DNA of 64,000 nucleotides from Pseudovibrio brasiliensis (GTDB taxonomy: Bacteria; Pseudomonadota; Alphaproteobacteria; Rhizobiales; Stappiaceae), in assembly GCF_018282095.1 (NCBI RefSeq), contig NZ_CP074126.1:854501-918500 (forward strand), written 5' to 3'. Under the pieces are notes generated by a model. That model saw only the letters and a list, made by a program, of their open reading frames with translations, ran no database searches and was not told the DNA's origin. A program made the translations under genes and the position numbers. Shown in pieces: positions 7,627-17,250 of the stretch. The stretch's first letter is position 1; each line of letters starts with the position of its first letter.

Positions 7627-8835
7627 TTATTCTGCCGGTTGTGCTTGAAGCTGGTTGGATGCAGACAGCATCTTGCCGTTAAGCTTCAGGAACAGCCAGA
7701 CTGTTGCGATCTGAATAACGATCAAAGGCGCGTACAGAGCGAAGTAGGCAATGGACATTGAGCCAAGGACGCCAAGCTTCACAAGACCTGCGTTGATCAC
7801 GAAGTTACCGAAGACGAACAGTGCAACACCAGGGCAAACCAGAGCATAAGAGCCAGGAGACTTGTCTGGACCTGCGATCCAACGATCATAGTAGCCAACC
7901 CGTTTCATGACGGCCCAGCCGATCAGGCCAAACAGGATCTGGATTGCGAACAGGCTGATCAGGAAAACATAGATACCACCAGCAGTTACAGGCGCATCAA
8001 AGTTATGGGCAAGGCTCATTTTGATGCGGAAGATCGCGATGCCAACTACAGTCAGGAACGGAATGACGATCCAGAGTGTTGGAGTGGTCTCACCAGCTGC
8101 CTTGTGCTCCATCATGGACCGGAAACCGAGGATCAGCTTGATGGTGCCCATCACAATCGCCGCACCAATGAACAGAGCGCTACCCGCAATACCGATCGCT
8201 GCGATCACCTTGGTATGACTCATCGCTGCCGGAGCAGAGAAACCAACACCGATCATAGCAAAGGCAAATACGGAAACCATCTGGCCAAGGCTGTTGTTCT
8301 TCGCACATTCATAGCCGCCTTCAGTCAGCACACGGGAGATGAAGTCCAGATAGATGCGGAAACCCAGAACGCCAACAGCTGCAAATGCCAGCAGGGAGAA
8401 TGGGAAGAGCAGTTCGCGGATATCCCAAAGGCCTGGAACGAACACCGCGCCAACAATAAAGCTCACATTGACGGTCATCGCCAGAGCTAGCGGAATGGTC
8501 ATCAGCTGGCTTTCCGCATTGGAGTTCTTAAAGCCTTCAAAGACCTTGGTTTTCTTCCACTTGCCATACTCTGAGAAGTTCCAGAACAACAGGCGGAAGT
8601 GCAGGACAGAAAAGAAGATGATGCCAAGAGAAGCCACGATAATCAGAGCCTGCATAGCAAGCGAGCTGGTGCTGAAGGCTTCTGTCAGCGATGCGAAGTT
8701 GGCGATCGGAGATCCCTTATGCGGGGTCATCCACATCAGGTACATAAAGAAACTGATAGCAAGGCCGCCTGCACCTACGGCGGATAGGAAGTACAGAGGC
8801 GAATACCGCTCACCTAAATTGCTAAGATAACGCAT
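7627..8835 (-). CDS. Polytopic membrane protein, about ten helices, unassigned
   Basis: The 402-residue protein is almost entirely hydrophobic, with about ten predicted transmembrane segments, beginning SPLYFLSAVGAGGLAISFF (residues 12-30). Helix pairs are separated by short basic loops such as RLLFWNFSEYGKWKK. The opening resembles, from memory, a family of SLAC1/TehA-like proteins annotated as TsoY (seleno)proteins, but I cannot verify this. Being convergent with the cys operon hints at, but does not prove, a sulfur link. The ATG at 8835 is preceded by a GAGGAT-like ribosome binding site. The substrate, if it is a transporter, is unknown. Confidence 0.6.
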   Translation of the reverse strand: MRYLSNLGERYSPLYFLSAVGAGGLAISFFMYLMWMTPHKGSPIANFASLTEAFSTSSLAMQALIIVASLGIIFFSVLHFRLLFWNFSEYGKWKKTKVFEGFKNSNAESQLMTIPLALAMTVNVSFIVGAVFVPGLWDIRELLFPFSLLAFAAVGVLGFRIYLDFISRVLTEGGYECAKNNSLGQMVSVFAFAMIGVGFSAPAAMSHTKVIAAIGIAGSALFIGAAIVMGTIKLILGFRSMMEHKAAGETTPTLWIVIPFLTVVGIAIFRIKMSLAHNFDAPVTAGGIYVFLISLFAIQILFGLIGWAVMKRVGYYDRWIAGPDKSPGSYALVCPGVALFVFGNFVINAGLVKLGVLGSMSIAYFALYAPLIVIQIATVWLFLKLNGKMLSASNQLQAQPAE

Positions 8836-8861
8836 TGGGCTAATCCTCTATTTGAATTTGT

Positions 8862-8877
8862 ATATTAGAATATTAGA
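8862..8877. promoter_or_regulatory. Tandem ATATTAGA repeat upstream of the membrane protein gene
   Basis: Two head-to-tail copies of ATATTAGA lie 27-42 bases upstream of the minus-strand start and are followed by AAATACTAAAAT, giving a TTAG-N6-CTAA inverted element. The surrounding 8840-8950 is AT-rich. It could be a regulator site or an AT-rich promoter element; no regulator is proposed. Confidence 0.3.
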
Positions 8878-9121
8878 AAATACTAAAATAACAAGAAGAA
8901 AAATGAAGATGAGCTTGTGTTCCGAATAACCTATTGGAAATATTAGTTTATCACTTTGGAAAACTGTATAGGACGAAGAGCGCTGAGGGGTGCAATGCTC
9001 TGCTTAAGGCAAAGGTGCTGACTGTCTGTTGAGAACAATAAATGAACAAATTTCCGTTTAATTTGCTTCACGCCTGACCTACCCTTGAAGTCCCCGCCCG
9101 ATTCTCTGGAGCCGCCCGGCT

Positions 9122-10987
9122 ATGTCATCTTTTTATCGTTGGATTATGAATCTGGTTGATCCCTTTGAGCTTAAAGAGATTGACTGGGAAGGAAGAACGC
9201 ACTTCCAACACCTCATCCGCCTGATGCTCAGATATCCGAAACAGACGGTTCTGTTATCGATCCTTGTCTTCGCTGAGGGCATCCTTACCGTCCTGATGCT
9301 CTCATTTGTCGGTGTTCTTGTAGACCGCATGGAAGCCACAGGCGTCGCTGGCTTCTGGGAAGAAAATCAATACTTTATCATTGGTACAGCCATTTGCTTT
9401 CTGGTTTTGCGGCCACTTTTTTCGCTTCTCGAAGCTTTCTTCATGTCACTCAACTTTCACAACAACATGCAAATCGCAACGCGAATGGAGTTCTTTCGGC
9501 GTCTGATTGGTCAGGACATGGCTTTCTTTCAAAAAGAGTTCGCGGGAAACCTGACAAGCAAAACGTGGATGGGCGGGCGCGAAGTGGCAGACATGTTTGC
9601 CATGGTTTCAGTGGCTATCTTGCCGAATATTGTCTTTATCGGCACCATTCTCTTTGCGTTGTCATGGATGCATCCCATCCTGGGCGCAATCCTTTTGGTC
9701 TGGATGGCTTTGTTCGCAGTAGCTTCCTACTATCATGTGCCCCGCATCAAGAATGTTGCAAAGCTTGGGGCAGACAGCGCACACCGCGTTAACGGTGCTC
9801 TGGTCGATATTTACGCGAATATTCAAACGGTTAAACTCTTTCAGGGAGACCGGGGAGCCCTCTCTTATTTTGAGAACCACATGCGCGAGTTCCGAGATGT
9901 GGTACATCTTTTCAAAGCAGAACTTTCCAACTCGCGCCTGTCCGTCACGCTACTCAGTATTCTTGCATTAGGAGCTATGGGGGCTGCCAGTCTCTGGTTC
10001 TGGTTGAACGGCTTCATCACAACGGGTGAAGTAGCCATCATTCTCGGCTTTGTGATCCGGTTGGAAAGCAAACTCTTTGAAGTGCTGTCGATGTTGACCA
10101 ACCTGTTCCGAGGCTACGGCACGTTCAAGTCAGCCATCAGCATTCTGTCGCGCCCGTATGGTTTGACGGATTCAGAAGGAGCCAAGGAGTTCCACTATGA
10201 GAAGGGCTTGATTGAGTTCAACAATGTAGACTTCGCCTATGGTCAGCAAACCGCAATTGTAAAAGACCTGAACTTCGCCATCCAACCTGGTGAAAAGGTT
10301 GGCATTGTCGGCCATTCTGGGGCTGGCAAGTCCACAGTCGTCAATCTTCTCTTGCGCATGTACGACGTTGAAGGCGGATCAATCACCATTGACCATCAGG
10401 ATGTACGAGACGTCACACAGGAAACCTTGCGGGCAGAGATCGGGCTCGTAACGCAGGATACTTCCCTGTTCCATCGATCCATCTTCGACAACATCGCCCT
10501 CGGAAAAGATGATGCAACTGAAGAACAGGTTTGTGAGGCTGCTCGCCGTGCGCATGCTTTGAGCTTCATTGAAGAACTGGAAGATGACAAAGGCCGCAAA
10601 GGTTTGGAGGCCTATGTCGGTGAACGAGGTATCAAACTCTCAGGCGGGCAACGTCAGCGCATTGCCTTGGCGCGCGTGTTTCTAAAGAACCCGCCAATCC
10701 TGATCCTTGATGAGGCAACATCAGCGCTGGACACCAAATTGGACGCTGACATTCAGGAAATTCTGAACGATGTGATGAAAGACAAAACCACACTGGCCAT
10801 CGCCCACAGGTTGACCACGGTCGCCAGAATGGATCGATTGATCGTTATGGACAAAGGCCAGATTGTTGAAGCAGGAACGCATGCGGAATTACTGGCAAAA
10901 GATGGGATTTATGCCGAGCTCTGGCACAATCAGTTTTATGGGGTGAAGAACACGGAAACCGTTCTGACGCCAACAGCAGCTCAGTAA
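9122..10987 (+). CDS. ABC exporter, fused permease and ATPase (type I half-transporter)
   Basis: This 621-residue half-transporter has an N-terminal six-helix exporter domain (about residues 35-330) and a C-terminal nucleotide-binding domain. The Walker A is GHSGAGKST (near residue 399), the Q-loop is VTQDTSLFH, the signature is LSGGQRQR and the Walker B is LILDEATSALD, followed by the H-loop IAHRLTT. All catalytic residues are present, so a homodimer could be active at the inner membrane. The MsbA/lipid or drug exporter branch is likely, but the substrate is unknown. The putative ribosome binding site CTGGAG is rather far from the ATG. The gene stands alone and is followed by an aldehyde dehydrogenase gene after about 90 bases. 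Confidence 0.88.
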   Translation: MSSFYRWIMNLVDPFELKEIDWEGRTHFQHLIRLMLRYPKQTVLLSILVFAEGILTVLMLSFVGVLVDRMEATGVAGFWEENQYFIIGTAICFLVLRPLFSLLEAFFMSLNFHNNMQIATRMEFFRRLIGQDMAFFQKEFAGNLTSKTWMGGREVADMFAMVSVAILPNIVFIGTILFALSWMHPILGAILLVWMALFAVASYYHVPRIKNVAKLGADSAHRVNGALVDIYANIQTVKLFQGDRGALSYFENHMREFRDVVHLFKAELSNSRLSVTLLSILALGAMGAASLWFWLNGFITTGEVAIILGFVIRLESKLFEVLSMLTNLFRGYGTFKSAISILSRPYGLTDSEGAKEFHYEKGLIEFNNVDFAYGQQTAIVKDLNFAIQPGEKVGIVGHSGAGKSTVVNLLLRMYDVEGGSITIDHQDVRDVTQETLRAEIGLVTQDTSLFHRSIFDNIALGKDDATEEQVCEAARRAHALSFIEELEDDKGRKGLEAYVGERGIKLSGGQRQRIALARVFLKNPPILILDEATSALDTKLDADIQEILNDVMKDKTTLAIAHRLTTVARMDRLIVMDKGQIVEAGTHAELLAKDGIYAELWHNQFYGVKNTETVLTPTAAQ

Positions 10988-11077
10988 AACTTCCCCAAGA
11001 AGAGAATTGCGCCGCCCTTCCACATGATCTAGCGTTTGGATGACTTGCACAAAGCTTATCATCCGAGGGGGGGCGGT

Positions 11078-12556
11078 ATGACCGAGTTTAGCGTGACACT
11101 CAGTTCTCAGAATCTGAAGAAATATCGAGCTCTTATCAATGGGTTGCAGTGTGATGCTTCCTCTGGCGAAACCATTGATATGATCTGTCCAAGCACCGGC
11201 TTGCCCTACGCAACGATTCCTCGGTGCAGCGCTGCAGATGTTGGAAAAGCCGTCTCCTCAGCCCGGTCAGCCCTTGAATCCTCGGAGTGGTCCAGAATGT
11301 CTGCGGGCGAGCGCGGGCAGTGTCTGCTAAAGCTCGCAGAGCTTGTTGAGGCGAACAAAGATCACCTTGCTGAACTCGAATCCCGGGATACCGGCAAGCC
11401 TCTTAGCCAAGGTTATGGCGATATCGCAGCTGCGGTTCAGTACTTCAGGTTCTACGGCGGGGCTGCTGACAAAATCACAGGTGAGACCCTTCCAATCGCT
11501 TCAGACTATCTGGCCATGACCGTCCGCGAGCCACATGGTGTTGTTGCGTCCATCGTGCCATGGAATTACCCCATGCAGATCTTTGCCCGCGTTGCAGGGG
11601 CATCCCTGGCAATGGGCAACACACTGGTCGTCAAACCCTCTGAAGACGCATGTCTGTCTGTCATTGAAACCGCAAATCTCGCACTAAAGGCAGGTTTTCC
11701 GGCAGGTACGCTCAACATCCTGACTGGTTTAGGAGAAGAAGCTGGAGCCGCGCTCTCATACAATCCTGAGGTAGACTTCATCACCTTCACAGGCTCCCCG
11801 GATGTCGGCGCCATGATCCAGTCCGCAGCAGCCCGAAATCACATCGGCTGTACTCTGGAACTGGGCGGCAAGTCTCCGCAGATCCTCTTCGAAGATGCGG
11901 ATCTCAGTAAGGCTCTACCGATCATTCAGGATTGTATCTTGAAGAATGGTGGCCAGACCTGTTCTGCAGGCTCGCGTTTGCTTGTGCACCAGAGCCGCTG
12001 GGAAGAGGCAGTAGACACGCTCAGATCCAGCTTCAGAAGTGTGGTTTCTGGCCAATACAAAGATTGCCTCGATCTCGGACCTCTGATCAATGCAAGCCAG
12101 CTGCGGCGTGTTAATGCCTTTTGCGAGCAAGCCGAAGCAGATGGCATACCTTTGATCGGGGAGGGGACGATTGCCCCTGATGCGCCCACGGAGGGCTATT
12201 ACACCACAGCCAAGGTCTATGGCCCGGTGCCAATCGACCATCCTCTTGCGCAGGATGAGGTGTTTGGCCCTGTCTTGTCAGTGATCCCATTCCGCACCGA
12301 GGAAGAGGCCATCCGCATTGCAAACGGTACAGCCTATGGGCTTGTTGCGGGCATCTGGACTAAAGACATCGCGCGCGCCACTCGCGTCGCAAAAGCCATT
12401 CGCTCTGGTCAGGTCTTTGTTAACACCTACGGTGCCGGAGGAGGAGTGGAACTTCCATTCGGCGGCGTCAAGAAATCAGGCCACGGCAGGGAAAAAGGCT
12501 TTGAGGCTTTAAAGGAATTTTCTGTTTTGAAAACCATTGTCGTCAGCCATGCTTAA
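11078..12556 (+). CDS. NAD(P)-dependent aldehyde dehydrogenase
   Basis: The 492-residue enzyme oxidises an aldehyde to its acid. It shows the catalytic glutamate in ELGGKSPQ (E261) and the catalytic cysteine in GGQTCSAG (C295). The substrate-stabilising asparagine is in VPWNYPMQ, and the NAD site is FTGSPDVGAM. I set the start at ATG 11078, which follows a G-rich ribosome binding site; the ATG at 11036 has none. The sequence falls in the betaine/aminobutyraldehyde-type branch, but its true substrate cannot be inferred. It is followed 30 bases later by an SDR oxidoreductase, so the two may act in one pathway, alcohol to aldehyde to acid. Confidence 0.9.
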   Translation: MTEFSVTLSSQNLKKYRALINGLQCDASSGETIDMICPSTGLPYATIPRCSAADVGKAVSSARSALESSEWSRMSAGERGQCLLKLAELVEANKDHLAELESRDTGKPLSQGYGDIAAAVQYFRFYGGAADKITGETLPIASDYLAMTVREPHGVVASIVPWNYPMQIFARVAGASLAMGNTLVVKPSEDACLSVIETANLALKAGFPAGTLNILTGLGEEAGAALSYNPEVDFITFTGSPDVGAMIQSAAARNHIGCTLELGGKSPQILFEDADLSKALPIIQDCILKNGGQTCSAGSRLLVHQSRWEEAVDTLRSSFRSVVSGQYKDCLDLGPLINASQLRRVNAFCEQAEADGIPLIGEGTIAPDAPTEGYYTTAKVYGPVPIDHPLAQDEVFGPVLSVIPFRTEEEAIRIANGTAYGLVAGIWTKDIARATRVAKAIRSGQVFVNTYGAGGGVELPFGGVKKSGHGREKGFEALKEFSVLKTIVVSHA

Positions 12557-12586
12557 GGCTGACCAATACACGCGGGGAGGGAAAGC

Positions 12587-13339
12587 GTGTCAGGAAGATT
12601 GGAAGGAAATACTGCAATAATCACTGGCGGTGCTGCTGGCTTCGGCGAAGGCATTGCACGAAAATATGCGCAGGAAGGTGCAGCGGTCATCATCGCTGAC
12701 CTCAATGGAATAGCTGCTGAGAAACTGGCAGATGATATTGGCGACAACGCCTACTTCATTGAGACAGATGTCACTGTCCGCTCAGATGTGAAAGCCATGG
12801 TAGCTCATGCTGTCGAAAGTACTGGACGGCTGGACATTGTCGTGAACAACGCTGGCTACACCCACCGCAATTGCCCACTTACACAAGTTGATGAAAACAA
12901 CTTTGACCGTATTCTTGAGGTCAACACCAAGGCCATCTACCTGACGACCCTGGAAGTCTTGCCAGAGATGGAAAAGCAAGGCGGTGGTGTCATCATCAAC
13001 ACCGCCTCAACAGCTGGTATACGGCCGCGTCCGGGCCTCACATGGTATAATGCTTCCAAGGGTTGGGTTATCACTGCAACCAAATCCATGGCCGTTGAAC
13101 TTGCTCCTCAAAACATCCGCGTCAACGCCCTTTGCCCGGTTGCTGGAGAAACCGGAATGCTGGAGCTGTTCATGGGCGAAGATACACCTGAAAAGCGCCA
13201 GCAGTTCAAAGAGAGCATCCCTCTTGGGCGCTTTTCCAGGCCAGAGGACATTGCCAACGCAGCACTCTGGCTTGCCTCGGATGAAGCGCAGTTTATCACT
13301 GGTGTAGCTTTGGAAGTCGACGGGGGGAGGACAATCTGA
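12587..13339 (+). CDS. Short-chain dehydrogenase/reductase
   Basis: The 250-residue enzyme is a classical SDR. It has the cofactor motif TGGAAGFGEG (residues 13-22), the structural NNAG motif, a catalytic serine in NTASTAG and the catalytic Y-x-x-x-K in WYNASKGW (Y153, K157). The acidic residue after beta-2 (IIADLN) favours NAD(H). The start is GTG 12587, supported by a GGGGAGGG ribosome binding site; the first residues (SGRLEGNTAIITGG) fit the family. It follows the aldehyde dehydrogenase gene closely, and the pair probably forms an operon. Substrate unknown. Confidence 0.9.
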   Translation: MSGRLEGNTAIITGGAAGFGEGIARKYAQEGAAVIIADLNGIAAEKLADDIGDNAYFIETDVTVRSDVKAMVAHAVESTGRLDIVVNNAGYTHRNCPLTQVDENNFDRILEVNTKAIYLTTLEVLPEMEKQGGGVIINTASTAGIRPRPGLTWYNASKGWVITATKSMAVELAPQNIRVNALCPVAGETGMLELFMGEDTPEKRQQFKESIPLGRFSRPEDIANAALWLASDEAQFITGVALEVDGGRTI

Positions 13340-13359
13340 CAGCTTATAGTACCGTCAGA

Positions 13360-14643
13360 TCACATAGCATCAAGTGTGGTGGCCGAAGAGGTCACAATGC
13401 GGTTGCGGCCTGATTTTTTGGCTCTGTAAAGGCAACGGTCCGCAACCCGCAGGGCACTCGCCATTGTGTTCTCGTGGCCTGCTGACAGTCCGACGCTGAT
13501 GGTCGGCGCAAACGTACGCTCATCATTGCCGGGGTCAGTTACAGGCATGGAACTTCTTAGCTCAGAGAGAAACTGTTTGGACGTAGGTTCATCAATATCT
13601 GGCAGAGCAACACAGAACTCATCACCCCCAATCCGGACAGCCACGCTTTTGGGCGGAAGGAGGTCAGAGATACGATGTGCGACGGAGATAATCAGATTGT
13701 CTCCGGTCTCATGACCGAACTTGTCATTGATCTGCTTGAAGCGATCAATATCGATCATGGCATACCGCATAGCCTTGCCAGCTCTGATCTGGTCTTTGTG
13801 GAGTTTATCGACCGTGTTGTACAAATGCCGGCGATTGAACAAACCCGTCATCGGATCACGGTGCGCCATCTCGGTGAGCTCAGTGATGCGGTCCAGCTGA
13901 TTGAGGTTCTGCGAAACGCGCAACATCAACTCCTCCGGCGTACAAGCCTTATTGAGGAAGTCATTGGCGCCTGACTTCAGGAACTTCGCCGTGAGGGCCG
14001 GGTCGTCTGTTGCTGAGATACCGATAACAGCAAGCGTGTTGAAGCTGTGTGTCCGGCGGATCTGTGTCATCACCTCAAAGCCAGTAGCACCCGGCAGCAA
14101 GTGATCGATGATAATCAGCTTGATATCAGGATTCTGCTTGAGCTTTTCGAGCGCCTGCTCACCAGAAGTTGCAGTGATCACTTGCAGGCAATACAGCTGC
14201 AACCGCTTCTTGAGCAGCGCAAGGGCATGCGAAGAGTCATCAACGATCATGACTTTGGTGTTCAGGTTCCGGTCGACACGGTTTACCAACTCCCCAAGAT
14301 ATCCGAGGCTTGCAGGGGAGTCCTTCAGAACATAGTCAACGATACCCTTTTTCAGAATGGATCGGCGTGTGGTCTGGTCAAACCGTCCGGAAAACACAAT
14401 CGTTGGTAGTCCTGCGTTGATGGTTAGGTCCACGACTTCACCATCTGGCGCATCTGGCAGCGTCAGATCAACAAGAGCAAGGAATGGCTTTACCTTTCCT
14501 TCTTCCAATATTGCTTTTGCCTGAGCATACGTTTTCGCCGTCGTGACATGATAATGCCCCGCACGCTCAATCTCGCTTTCAGTAACGCGAGCGAAGAAAT
14601 TGGCATCCTCAACGAGAAGAATACTCTTTTTCTGATCTGGCAT
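13360..14643 (-). CDS. PleD-like response regulator diguanylate cyclase (REC-REC-GGDEF)
   Basis: The 427-residue protein has two receiver domains, with phosphoacceptors D59 (LVDLTLPD) and D180 (IIDHLLPG), and a C-terminal diguanylate cyclase domain. The active site GGDEF is intact at residues 339-343 with the usual upstream DIDRFKQIND, so it should make cyclic di-GMP when phosphorylated. The allosteric RxxD I-site expected just before the GGDEF loop reads PPKS, so product feedback inhibition at that site is probably lost. The domain order matches PleD, a cell-cycle and motility regulator of alphaproteobacteria, but the unusual I-site and lone position (no divK beside it) argue for a paralogue. 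The gene is monocistronic and convergent with the SDR. Confidence 0.9.
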   Translation of the reverse strand: MPDQKKSILLVEDANFFARVTESEIERAGHYHVTTAKTYAQAKAILEEGKVKPFLALVDLTLPDAPDGEVVDLTINAGLPTIVFSGRFDQTTRRSILKKGIVDYVLKDSPASLGYLGELVNRVDRNLNTKVMIVDDSSHALALLKKRLQLYCLQVITATSGEQALEKLKQNPDIKLIIIDHLLPGATGFEVMTQIRRTHSFNTLAVIGISATDDPALTAKFLKSGANDFLNKACTPEELMLRVSQNLNQLDRITELTEMAHRDPMTGLFNRRHLYNTVDKLHKDQIRAGKAMRYAMIDIDRFKQINDKFGHETGDNLIISVAHRISDLLPPKSVAVRIGGDEFCVALPDIDEPTSKQFLSELRSSMPVTDPGNDERTFAPTISVGLSAGHENTMASALRVADRCLYRAKKSGRNRIVTSSATTLDAM

Positions 14644-15108
14644 GTGATGTCCTCAAAAACCAGCAAATGCGATTATAATTGCGTTCGCAACCTATTAACC
14701 GCCATCAATAGCCTCGAATATGGCTTGTAATAAACAATATTTGAAATGTATTTAAAATTAGACATAAAGTTGTGATAAAATTAAATAAAATCAAAAATTG
14801 CATGAAAGAATAGAATTTAAGAAATTAAATACCCAGTAAATGCAAAAATATGTAAGTATAATTTCATATATGATCACATTTATGTGATGTTTTAACGAAA
14901 TTTAGAGTCGTATATGTATTTGTAATTAGTTAAATTCAAAGTCTTAATCGGTTTAAATTTTACGATCTTGAAAGTATCTCTTCGTAACTATGCTGCTTAG
15001 GACCTCAACGAATATTGTTAGAGGTTAAGTTGTTACATCTTGAGAGTCGCAACTATGGGGTGTGGTATCCACAGTTTCGCGTGTAAACCACCCCCTTGAG
15101 AGACGGAA
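14644..15108. other. AT-rich intergenic region
   Basis: About 465 bases of strikingly AT-rich DNA between two minus-strand genes. It contains the promoter of the diguanylate cyclase gene, a 16-base palindrome at 14873-14888 and, near 15057-15095, an imperfect GGGG..TGGT/ACCACCCC hairpin that may end the ligase transcript. I found no gene on either strand. Confidence 0.6.
14873..14888. promoter_or_regulatory. Perfect palindrome ATCACA-TTTA-TGTGAT
   Basis: Two six-base arms pair perfectly around a four-base spacer in the AT-rich gap upstream of the diguanylate cyclase gene. The outer half-site TGTGA resembles CRP/FNR-type recognition, but in the opposite orientation to a CRP box, so the protein that binds it, if any, is unknown. 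Confidence 0.35.
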
Positions 15109-16509
15109 TCAGACGTTCATGAGCAGGTATTCACGCTCCCAGGCGCTGATAACGGACATGAAAGTCTCGTACTCTTCCAGTTTGATGGCACGATAAGTGG
15201 CCACGAACTGTTCGCCAAAGATACCAAGCAAATCATCGTCAGCTTCAAACTCATCAACGGCATGAAGCAGCGTCCGCGGCAGCTTATTCATCACTTCACT
15301 GTTGTCTGTATCAAGAGGCTTATCTGGATTGATGCCTTTCTTGATACCCAGATACCCAGCCGCCAGACTCGCAGCGATCACCAAATAAGGATTTGCATCA
15401 GACCCCGGAACCCGGTTCTCCAGCCGTCGTGCATCTGGAGATGAACTCGGAACACGCAATCCAACAGTGCGATTGTCATAACCCCAGAAGAGATTGGTCG
15501 GTGAGCCGCTATCTCGCGCAAAGCGACGATAAGAGTTCACATAGGGTGCCATAATCGGCATCAAGGCTGGCATGTAATGCTGATGCCCGCCGATGAAATG
15601 ATAAAATGCAGGTGTCGCTTCATTCTCGGCGTTGTTGAAGATGTTCTGGCCAGTCTCACCATCAAGAATAGACTGGTGAATATGCATGGAAGAGCCCGGC
15701 TGTGAGGACATCGCCTTCGCCATGAAGGTGGCGTAGATGTTGTGTCGAAGTGCAGCCTCACGAATGGTGCGCTTAAACATAAACGCCTGATCCGCCAGCT
15801 CCAGCGGATTCCCGTGACGCAGATTGATCTCCATCTGAGCAGCACCTTCCTCATGAATGAGCGTATCAATCTCAAGCCCTTGAGCCTCGGAAAGATCGTA
15901 AATGTCGTCGATCAGCTCATCAAACTCATTCAGTGCAGAAATTGAATAAGACTGTCGCCCAACTTCTGGGCGCCCTGATCGACCAACAGGTGGTTCCAAA
16001 GGATAATCAGGATCAGTGTTGGGCTTCACCAGATAAAACTCTACTTCTGGTGCGATAATGGGTTTCCATCCCTCTGCATCGTAAAGCTCAAGAACACGTT
16101 TCAAAACATTACGTGGAGCAATCGGAAAGGGCTTGTCATCCTTGGTGAATGCATCGTGTAACAACTGAGCCGTTGGGTCTGTCTCCCATGGCACAACTGT
16201 CAGCGTGGAATAGTCAGGTTTGAAATAGAGATCACCATCCGTTGGATTGTACTGAAAGCGATCGTCATCTTCAGGGTAGTCGCCGGAGATGGTCTGGGCG
16301 AAGATGGAAGAAGGCATTGTCAGCGTGTTGCTGCTGAAAAACTTGTTTGTCGGCATCATCTTGCCGCGAGGCACGCCTGCAACATCAGGCACAACGCACT
16401 CAATATCTCCAATGTTCCGGGCTTGCAGCCAGGTGCGCGCTTCCTCAAGATTGCGCACACCGCGCATATTGAGCGCCGCTTCATCATCCGAATTAATTTC
16501 AGAACTCAT
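15109..16509 (-). CDS. Glutamine synthetase-family ligase, probable gamma-glutamylpolyamine synthetase
   Basis: The 466-residue protein has the glutamine synthetase fold: the metal-binding APEVEFYLV, then EEGAAQMEINL, the SSMHIHQS loop in place of GSGMHVHQS, and RVPSSSPDARRLENRVPGSDANPY near the C-terminus. The sequence is closest to PuuA/GlnA-III-type ligases, which glutamylate putrescine or other amines at the cost of ATP. The polyamine-importer genes that start about 740 bases away on the other strand support this role. It begins with ATG 16509; the AGGATAT upstream is a modest ribosome binding site. Ordinary nitrogen-assimilating GlnA is less likely from the N-terminal domain and the neighbours. 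Confidence 0.82.
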   Translation of the reverse strand: MSSEINSDDEAALNMRGVRNLEEARTWLQARNIGDIECVVPDVAGVPRGKMMPTNKFFSSNTLTMPSSIFAQTISGDYPEDDDRFQYNPTDGDLYFKPDYSTLTVVPWETDPTAQLLHDAFTKDDKPFPIAPRNVLKRVLELYDAEGWKPIIAPEVEFYLVKPNTDPDYPLEPPVGRSGRPEVGRQSYSISALNEFDELIDDIYDLSEAQGLEIDTLIHEEGAAQMEINLRHGNPLELADQAFMFKRTIREAALRHNIYATFMAKAMSSQPGSSMHIHQSILDGETGQNIFNNAENEATPAFYHFIGGHQHYMPALMPIMAPYVNSYRRFARDSGSPTNLFWGYDNRTVGLRVPSSSPDARRLENRVPGSDANPYLVIAASLAAGYLGIKKGINPDKPLDTDNSEVMNKLPRTLLHAVDEFEADDDLLGIFGEQFVATYRAIKLEEYETFMSVISAWEREYLLMNV

Positions 16510-17250
16510 AGGATATCCAATAGGTTTACTGCCAAATAGTCATGGTAGTCATTCACTAATAAAAAGGGAAATCAGCTCTTTGTGGCTGTTAGAAGAATCC
16601 AGTTTGATTTCTGGATAGATAGTCAGTCTAGCAGAGATGCTTATATCTCCCAAATATCCTCAAACCTTAAAACTCTGATTTTTCCTTTTGGTCGCGACGC
16701 AAAGATATTTTGGTTTAGAATTTTATCTGCAACCAAAAGAAACTTCTTTTCTTCCTCAAGGGCAACTAGTGATGTGTGCTTTATGGCATGTTATCTCATT
16801 GATAAACTGTAGTTTTGAGAAGCAGCTGCGAATGACTTCTGCACCAGCCTTCTCCCAGTCTCGAGCTAGCTTCATGGGTGGGAGTTGCTCCGGACCAACG
16901 ATTGGCCTGATACTCAGCAAAGTCCAACAAGGTCGACCAGATTTCTCCCTACGGTAGCTATCGAAAATCTGTATAAAACGATCGCATTTTCTCCAAAACA
17001 GCGGTGTTTAACCAACCTGCTATGGACATAGATTAATGCTACTCAGTAGAAATCCGAATGCTTCAGGAATATCACCTGAGCTGAATGCAGCTGGCTCACT
17101 GTGCGCCTTCGGTATTCCCATAAAATATTGGTTTGGAATGTAGGCCGAAATTAATCCGTCACCAGAAGGATAGACCATGGCGGCTGTATGCAGAGGAGAG
17201 CGGCGAAAACGCCCGTAAAACCTCTGTATTTGAAATTGGAGTATTTGAGA
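16510..17250. other. Divergent intergenic region of the polyamine module
   Basis: Over 700 bases separate the PuuA-like gene from the substrate-binding protein gene. Short frames at 16582-16812 and 16688-16957 lack ribosome binding sites and recognisable families. The segment should contain the divergent promoters; I see no clear operator. It could also hold an unrecognised small RNA. Confidence 0.45.
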
